From positions 124,001 to 188,000 of the forward strand of contig NZ_AYMG01000012.1 of assembly GCF_000633455.1 (NCBI RefSeq): 64,000 bases of DNA, in the 5' to 3' direction. The notes under the pieces are model-generated. The model was given only the letters and a program-made list of their open reading frames with translations. It had not been told where the DNA came from and searched no databases. Below, piece after piece: positions 59,441 to 64,000 of the stretch. The position numbers were made by a program, and so were the translations under genes. This stretch comes from Pedobacter jeongneungensis (GTDB lineage Bacteria > Bacteroidota > Bacteroidia > Sphingobacteriales > Sphingobacteriaceae). Within the stretch, counting starts at the first letter, position 1. Each line of letters starts with the position of its first letter.

Positions 59441-62176
59441 ATGAGAAATTTTCTGATTTTTATTTCCTGTTATTTTTTATCGATACCTTTATCTCAGGCA
59501 ACTAATCGTGCACAAAAAACCATTATAATTTCTACGGAGAACCATGTTCGGGTACGTTTCGGTGCAGAAAGAATTTCAAAAGCTTTATCTCAATTAAACT
59601 ATTCGACCAAAATTGAAATAAAGGATAAATTCAGTGGTATGGGCAATGTGATTGTGATTGGCGTATTTTCTGATAAACTTTTTACCAACCATCTTCCTAC
59701 GGAAATTAAAAATAAGATCTCCGTTACAAAAAAGGAAGGTTTCCATATCTATACGTCAAAAAACGGTACAATCTATATAATCGGTAACGATGCATCGGGT
59801 GCCTTGTATGGCTGTATAGAATTGGCCGATCAAATTAATAGCACGGGTAAATTACCTAAACAACTGTCTGTTTCCGATCAGCCAGAAATGGTATTACGTG
59901 GCACTTGTATCGGCCTGCAGAAACCCGATTACCTGCCCGGACATGATGTTTACGAATATCCTTACACGCCTGAAACCTTTCCATGGCTTTATGATAAGGC
60001 TTTGTGGATCAAATACCTTGATATGATGGTGGAGAACCGTTATAATTCGCTTTATTTATGGAACGGGCATCCTTTTTCTTCCTTATTAAGGTTAAAAGAT
60101 TATCCTTATGCAGTGGAGGTAGACGATGCTACGTTAAAAAAGAATGAAGAAATTTTTAGGTTTTTGACTACTGAAGCAGATAAACGTGGCATTTGGGTCA
60201 TCCAGATGTTTTATAATATCATTATTCCAAAACCTTTCGCCGATAAACATGGCTTAAAAACACAGGATAGAAACCGTCCGATTATCCCTTTAATAGCTGA
60301 TTACACCCGAAAATCAATTGCATCATTTGTGGAGAAATATCCGAACGTAGGTTTAATGGTGGCTCTGGGCGAAGCGATGGAAGGCGTTGGCCAGGATGAT
60401 ATTGATTGGTTTACCAAAACCATTATCCCTGGGGTAAAAGATGGATTAAAAGCTGCCGGAATTAAGGAAGAACCTCCAATTGTACTGCGTGCACACGATA
60501 CTGATGCGCCGAGCGTAATGAAAGCCGCATTGCCGCTTTATCATAATCTATATACCGAAAACAAATTTAATGGCGAAGCTTTAACTACTTATACGCCGCG
60601 TGGTGCCTGGGCCGATTTAAACAGAAAGTTGGCGGCTATAGGAACCGTTAACATTTCTAACGTGCACATTTTAGCTAATTTAGAGCCATTTAGGTATGGT
60701 TCGGCTGATTTTATTCAAAAATCGGTTCAGGCGATGAATAAAATTTATGGCGCAAAAGGATTACACTTATATCCACAGGCAAGTTATTGGGACTGGCCAT
60801 ATTCGGCTGATGAAGTAAAAGGCAGGTTATTAGAGGTAGACCGCGATTGGATCTGGTATAAAGAATGGGCAAGATATTCGTGGAATTCGCAGCGCGACCG
60901 CAAACAGGAAATCGACTATTGGGGTAAAGAACTCGGCGATAAATACGGTACCGATTTAATGGGTGGCAAAGCCATTTTGAATGCTTATGAAGAATCGGGA
61001 GAGATATCTCCAAAACTTTTGCGTAGATACGGCATTACAGATGGTAACCGGCAAACGCTGACTTTAGGTATGCTGATGACACAATTGATTAACCCGTACC
61101 GTTACGGACTTTTTACTTTACTATACGAATCGGAAGCGCCTGAAGGTGAAATGATTATCGATTATGCAGAAAAGGAATGGAAGAAGCAGGGGCATATTGG
61201 TGAAACTCCTGTTCAGGTGGCAAAAGAAGTGGTTGAACACGGCAAAAAAGCCATCCAATCGATAAATGAAGCTGCGCCAAACGTAAAAAAGAATACGGCA
61301 GAATTTAAAAGGCTTAAAAATGATATTTATTGCTACGATGCCATGGCTAATTTTTATGCGGAGAAAGTAAAAGCAGCCCTTTGGATATTGAGGTATAAAT
61401 ATTCTAACCAGGTAAGCGATTTAGAACAGGCCTTGCCTTTTTTACAAAAAAGCGTGAATCACTACGCAGAGCTGGTTAAATTAACCGATCATAATTACCT
61501 GTATGCCAACAGTATGCAAACCAAACAACGTAAAATACCGATGCGTGGTGTAGACAAAACTTTTATCCATTGGAGAGAAATGTTGCCCGTATTTATCAAA
61601 GAATTGAATCATTTTAAAAGGAGCATCGATTCTTTAAAATCAATAAAAGCTGGAACGCTTGCTGCAATTACACCTTATAAAACGGCCAATGTTAAGCTAT
61701 TGAACGAAACTGAAAGTTATATCATAGCCAAAGATGCCTCACTTTTTACGGACACAACAGTTAAAATAAAAGAAGTGGCTGAACAATTACTTGGTTTAAA
61801 AGGCATTAAATTGAGCAAAGCACGACAAATTAAAAATGGTACAGAAATTAAGTTTAGCACCAATTCTCCTGTAAAATTACTGGTTGGCTTTTTTAACCAG
61901 AAAGATTCTCAATACCTGGCTCCGCCACAATTGGAAACCGATGCAAGTGCCAATAATTACGGTCAATCCGAAATTAAAATATCAAATGCGTTGGTGTCTT
62001 ATGGCTTTCCTCCGGTAAATGTACACGCGTATACTTTTCCGGCAGGAACACATACTTTAAATTTAGGAAAAGGAGCCTGTTTGCTTTTAGGTTTTATTGA
62101 TGATAAACAGGAACTACGCATTTTTAACGCAGGTTTAGATGGCAGGGGAAAAGACATAGATTGGTTATTTGAATAA
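59441..62176 (+). CDS. Large exported glycoside-hydrolase-like protein with GH20b-type N-terminal domain
   Basis: 911 residues, signal peptide to about residue 20. Residues about 25-145 look like the alpha/beta domain preceding many TIM-barrel glycosidases (GFHIYTSKNGTIYIIGNDASGALYGCIELADQI). The next 350 residues read as a TIM barrel with MVENRYNSLYLWNGHP, LMVALGEAMEGVG and LHLYPQASYWDWPYSADEV; E314-region acidic residues are candidates for catalysis. A helical and a C-terminal beta-domain follow. It resembles proteins annotated as alpha-galacturonidase-like or GH115-like, but I cannot assign a family. Translationally coupled to the next gene. Confidence 0.7.
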   Translation: MRNFLIFISCYFLSIPLSQATNRAQKTIIISTENHVRVRFGAERISKALSQLNYSTKIEIKDKFSGMGNVIVIGVFSDKLFTNHLPTEIKNKISVTKKEGFHIYTSKNGTIYIIGNDASGALYGCIELADQINSTGKLPKQLSVSDQPEMVLRGTCIGLQKPDYLPGHDVYEYPYTPETFPWLYDKALWIKYLDMMVENRYNSLYLWNGHPFSSLLRLKDYPYAVEVDDATLKKNEEIFRFLTTEADKRGIWVIQMFYNIIIPKPFADKHGLKTQDRNRPIIPLIADYTRKSIASFVEKYPNVGLMVALGEAMEGVGQDDIDWFTKTIIPGVKDGLKAAGIKEEPPIVLRAHDTDAPSVMKAALPLYHNLYTENKFNGEALTTYTPRGAWADLNRKLAAIGTVNISNVHILANLEPFRYGSADFIQKSVQAMNKIYGAKGLHLYPQASYWDWPYSADEVKGRLLEVDRDWIWYKEWARYSWNSQRDRKQEIDYWGKELGDKYGTDLMGGKAILNAYEESGEISPKLLRRYGITDGNRQTLTLGMLMTQLINPYRYGLFTLLYESEAPEGEMIIDYAEKEWKKQGHIGETPVQVAKEVVEHGKKAIQSINEAAPNVKKNTAEFKRLKNDIYCYDAMANFYAEKVKAALWILRYKYSNQVSDLEQALPFLQKSVNHYAELVKLTDHNYLYANSMQTKQRKIPMRGVDKTFIHWREMLPVFIKELNHFKRSIDSLKSIKAGTLAAITPYKTANVKLLNETESYIIAKDASLFTDTTVKIKEVAEQLLGLKGIKLSKARQIKNGTEIKFSTNSPVKLLVGFFNQKDSQYLAPPQLETDASANNYGQSEIKISNALVSYGFPPVNVHAYTFPAGTHTLNLGKGACLLLGFIDDKQELRIFNAGLDGRGKDIDWLFE

Positions 62177-63729
62177 TGGGAAATACAAGAAAATTTATAG
62201 CAACGGCAGTACTGTCGATATTGACAATTTCCGGCTTTGCGCAACAGAGATCAATTCTGGGGACAGAAAAGCTGAAGAAATACGTCGAATATTTTAATTC
62301 AATAGATACTGAAGCCGTAAAAAATTATATTCCAAATAACGAGGCTTTTAAATGGCTAGCTGATCAGGCTCCTTTATTCGAATGTCCGGATTCGGTATTG
62401 GAACAAAATTATTATTACCGCTGGTGGACTTACCGTAAACACCTGGTTAAAACGCCTGAAGGTTTCATATTTACCGAGTTTATTGAGCCGGTTAAACATG
62501 CAGGAAAATATAACTCAATCAGCTGCGCATTGGGTCACCACATTTACGAAGGCAGGTGGCTGAAAGACAACAGTTACCTGAAAGATTATATCAAATTCTG
62601 GCTTTACCATGCCGATGTGGGCCAAACGAAACAACGTTTTCATCAATTTAGCAGCTGGGTGGATGATGCCATTTATCAAAACTATCTGGTAAAACCGGAT
62701 CACGGATTTCTGAAAGAAATTTTGCCCGCATTAGATAAAGATTATGGTAAATGGGAATCTGAACGGCAGCTTAAAAACGGATTGTTTTGGCAAAATGAAG
62801 TGAAAGATGGCATGGAAGAATCCATCAGTGGTTCACGTAAAGACCAGAATCAACGTCCAACCATAAGCAGCTATATGTATGGAAATGCAGTGGCCTTAGA
62901 TAAGATATCGGTACTTTTAGGTGAAACAGCAATGGCAGATAAATATAAAAACAAAGCAATTACCCTTAAAAAGCTGGTTCAGGATAGTTTATGGAATACT
63001 TCTGCTTCATTTTTTGAAACGAGAAAAGCCAAAGGTGGCTCGGCCGAGGTAAGGGAAGCCATTGGTTTTACACCCTGGGATTTCAATTTACCCGACGATC
63101 AGGCAAATTATGCAAAAGCGTGGGACCAGTTATTGGATACAGCCGGATTTAAAGCACCCTGGGGTTTAACCACAGCCGAAAGAAGAAATCCAACATTCAG
63201 AACCAGAGGAACCGGGCATAGCTGCGAATGGGATGGGGCACTTTGGCCTTTTGCCAGCTCACAAACGTTAAAAGGATTGGCAAATCTGTTAACGAATTAT
63301 AAAAAACATGGTAAAATGAATGCAAATATCTTTTATCAGGAATTGCATCAATATGCTGCATCCCATGTCAAAAATGGAAAACCTTACTTAGGGGAGTATC
63401 AGGATGAAAAAACCGGAGAATGGCTAAAAGGTGACAATCCTCGAAGCAGTTTTTACAATCATTCTACCTTTAATGATTTAATTATCAATGATTTAGTTGG
63501 TGTAAAACCTCATCAGGATAATGTTTTGGAGATTTCTCCATTAATCCCGAAAAATCAATGGGAATGGTTTATACTGGATAATGTTTCCTATCATGGTAAA
63601 ATAGTGACAATTTTATGGGACAAAACCGGTAAAAAATATAACAGGGGTAAGGGGTTATTGGTGTTTGTTGATGGCAAAGAAATTTATAAAGGCAAAGATT
63701 TGAAGCCTTTAAAGGTTAAGATGGATTAA
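62176..63729 (+). CDS. Exported (alpha/alpha)6-barrel glycosidase (MGH1/GH63-like)
   Basis: 517 residues, signal peptide to about 22. The start overlaps the stop of the previous gene (TAATG), so the pair is co-translated. The fold is that of the mannosylglycerate hydrolase/GH63 group: YYYRWWTYRKHLVKTPEG, GRWLKDNSYLKDY, GFTPWDFNLPD, GHSCEWDGALWPFASSQ and FYNHSTFNDLII. Acidic residues at D-type positions in the CEWDG segment are candidates for catalysis. Substrate not identifiable. The last codons (VKMD) lie in the tandem repeat that begins here. Confidence 0.78.
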   Translation: MGNTRKFIATAVLSILTISGFAQQRSILGTEKLKKYVEYFNSIDTEAVKNYIPNNEAFKWLADQAPLFECPDSVLEQNYYYRWWTYRKHLVKTPEGFIFTEFIEPVKHAGKYNSISCALGHHIYEGRWLKDNSYLKDYIKFWLYHADVGQTKQRFHQFSSWVDDAIYQNYLVKPDHGFLKEILPALDKDYGKWESERQLKNGLFWQNEVKDGMEESISGSRKDQNQRPTISSYMYGNAVALDKISVLLGETAMADKYKNKAITLKKLVQDSLWNTSASFFETRKAKGGSAEVREAIGFTPWDFNLPDDQANYAKAWDQLLDTAGFKAPWGLTTAERRNPTFRTRGTGHSCEWDGALWPFASSQTLKGLANLLTNYKKHGKMNANIFYQELHQYAASHVKNGKPYLGEYQDEKTGEWLKGDNPRSSFYNHSTFNDLIINDLVGVKPHQDNVLEISPLIPKNQWEWFILDNVSYHGKIVTILWDKTGKKYNRGKGLLVFVDGKEIYKGKDLKPLKVKMD

Positions 63730-64000
63730 ATCAATTATCCTCTGTCTGTGTCCTCAAAGACCGAAATTGTTTTTGGTTCGTGGAGACACGAACCAAGGCA
63801 GTAAAAGTTAAAATGGATTAAGTTAGTCACCTCGGTCTGTGTCCCCACAGACCGAAATTAACTCCGATTGGTTCGTGGAGATACAAACCAAGGCAGTAGC
63901 CAGTGAAAGTTAAGATGTATTAAGTTAGGCGCCTATCCTCTGTCTGTGTCCACACAGACCGAAATGGTTTATAGGTTCGTGGAGACACGAACCAAGGCGT
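63711..64000. repeat. Three tandem imperfect repeat units of about 92-102 nt reaching the window end
   Basis: Units begin at 63711, 63803 and 63905 with AAAGTTAAGATGGATTAA-like sequence, which is the last codons and stop of the upstream gene. Each then carries two hairpins, one around CTGTGTCC-CACAGACC and one around GGTTCGTG-GAGA-CACGAACC. The hairpins are nearly perfect in units 1 and 3 and weaker in unit 2. The array may continue past the window. Confidence 0.85.

Noticed and set aside
63711..64000. Possible CRISPR array at the window end
   Set aside because: Units are 92-102 nt of near-identical sequence throughout, with no alternation of short repeats and unique spacers and no cas genes nearby.

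Overview
The window looks like a chromosomal segment of a Bacteroidota bacterium, most likely a Sphingobacteriaceae member such as Pedobacter. The signs are two FecI/FecR/SusC/SusD loci, many lipoprotein signal peptides and secreted glycosidases and peptidases, double-glycine peptide leaders of the Bacteroidota type, few Shine-Dalgarno sequences, AT-rich intergenic DNA and several families of dispersed inverted repeats. No insertion sequence, phage, CRISPR array or rRNA operon was seen. One tRNA gene (Lys, anticodon TTT) is present.

Layout. 1-1475: 3' end of a GH92 alpha-mannosidase. 1977-11886: ECF sigma factor, FecR anti-sigma factor, SusC with STN domain, SusD, large metzincin-type protease and DUF3347 protein, probably a peptide or protein uptake locus. 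12006-19855: EthD-like protein, methyltransferase, M60 peptidase with a discoidin domain, TetX-like flavin monooxygenase divergent from an AraC regulator, TetR regulator with a second methionine aminopeptidase, small HTH protein. 20130-28983: small orphan protein, a 32-bp perfect palindrome, then a second sigma/FecR/SusC/SusD locus ending in an exported metallophosphoesterase. 29105-32604: cytoplasmic GH13 amylase and secreted GH30 enzyme.

32843-37398 is the most distinctive region. It has three small Cys-free double-glycine precursor peptides, two of them tandem duplicates that share a 5' leader motif, followed by an HlyD-type adaptor and a C39-peptidase ABC exporter whose genes overlap by 4 nt. 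This is a complete peptide maturation and secretion system without recognisable modification enzymes. 37439-45891 holds a membrane protein, small secreted proteins, a SYLF protein, a luciferase-like oxidoreductase, a protein resembling the Cry toxin helical domain joined to a jacalin-like domain, and a UvrA2-type ABC protein. 46253-50118 is a compact five-gene partner-switching operon (RsbR, RsbS, RsbT, RsbT-PP2C fusion, histidine kinase) with no sigma factor beside it.

50214-51681: a possible gene remnant and two orphan genes. 52048-54757: degenerate Nudix regulator and HAD phosphatase, divergent from a lipoprotein aldose epimerase. 54961-59173: minus-strand genes for the lower part of a non-phosphorylating L-fucose or L-rhamnose pathway (SDR, FAH-type hydrolase, mutarotase, lactonase, FMN-dependent lactate dehydrogenase). 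59441-63729: two large exported glycoside-hydrolase-like proteins divergent from that operon. The window ends in a tandem repeat whose unit includes the last codons of the final gene.
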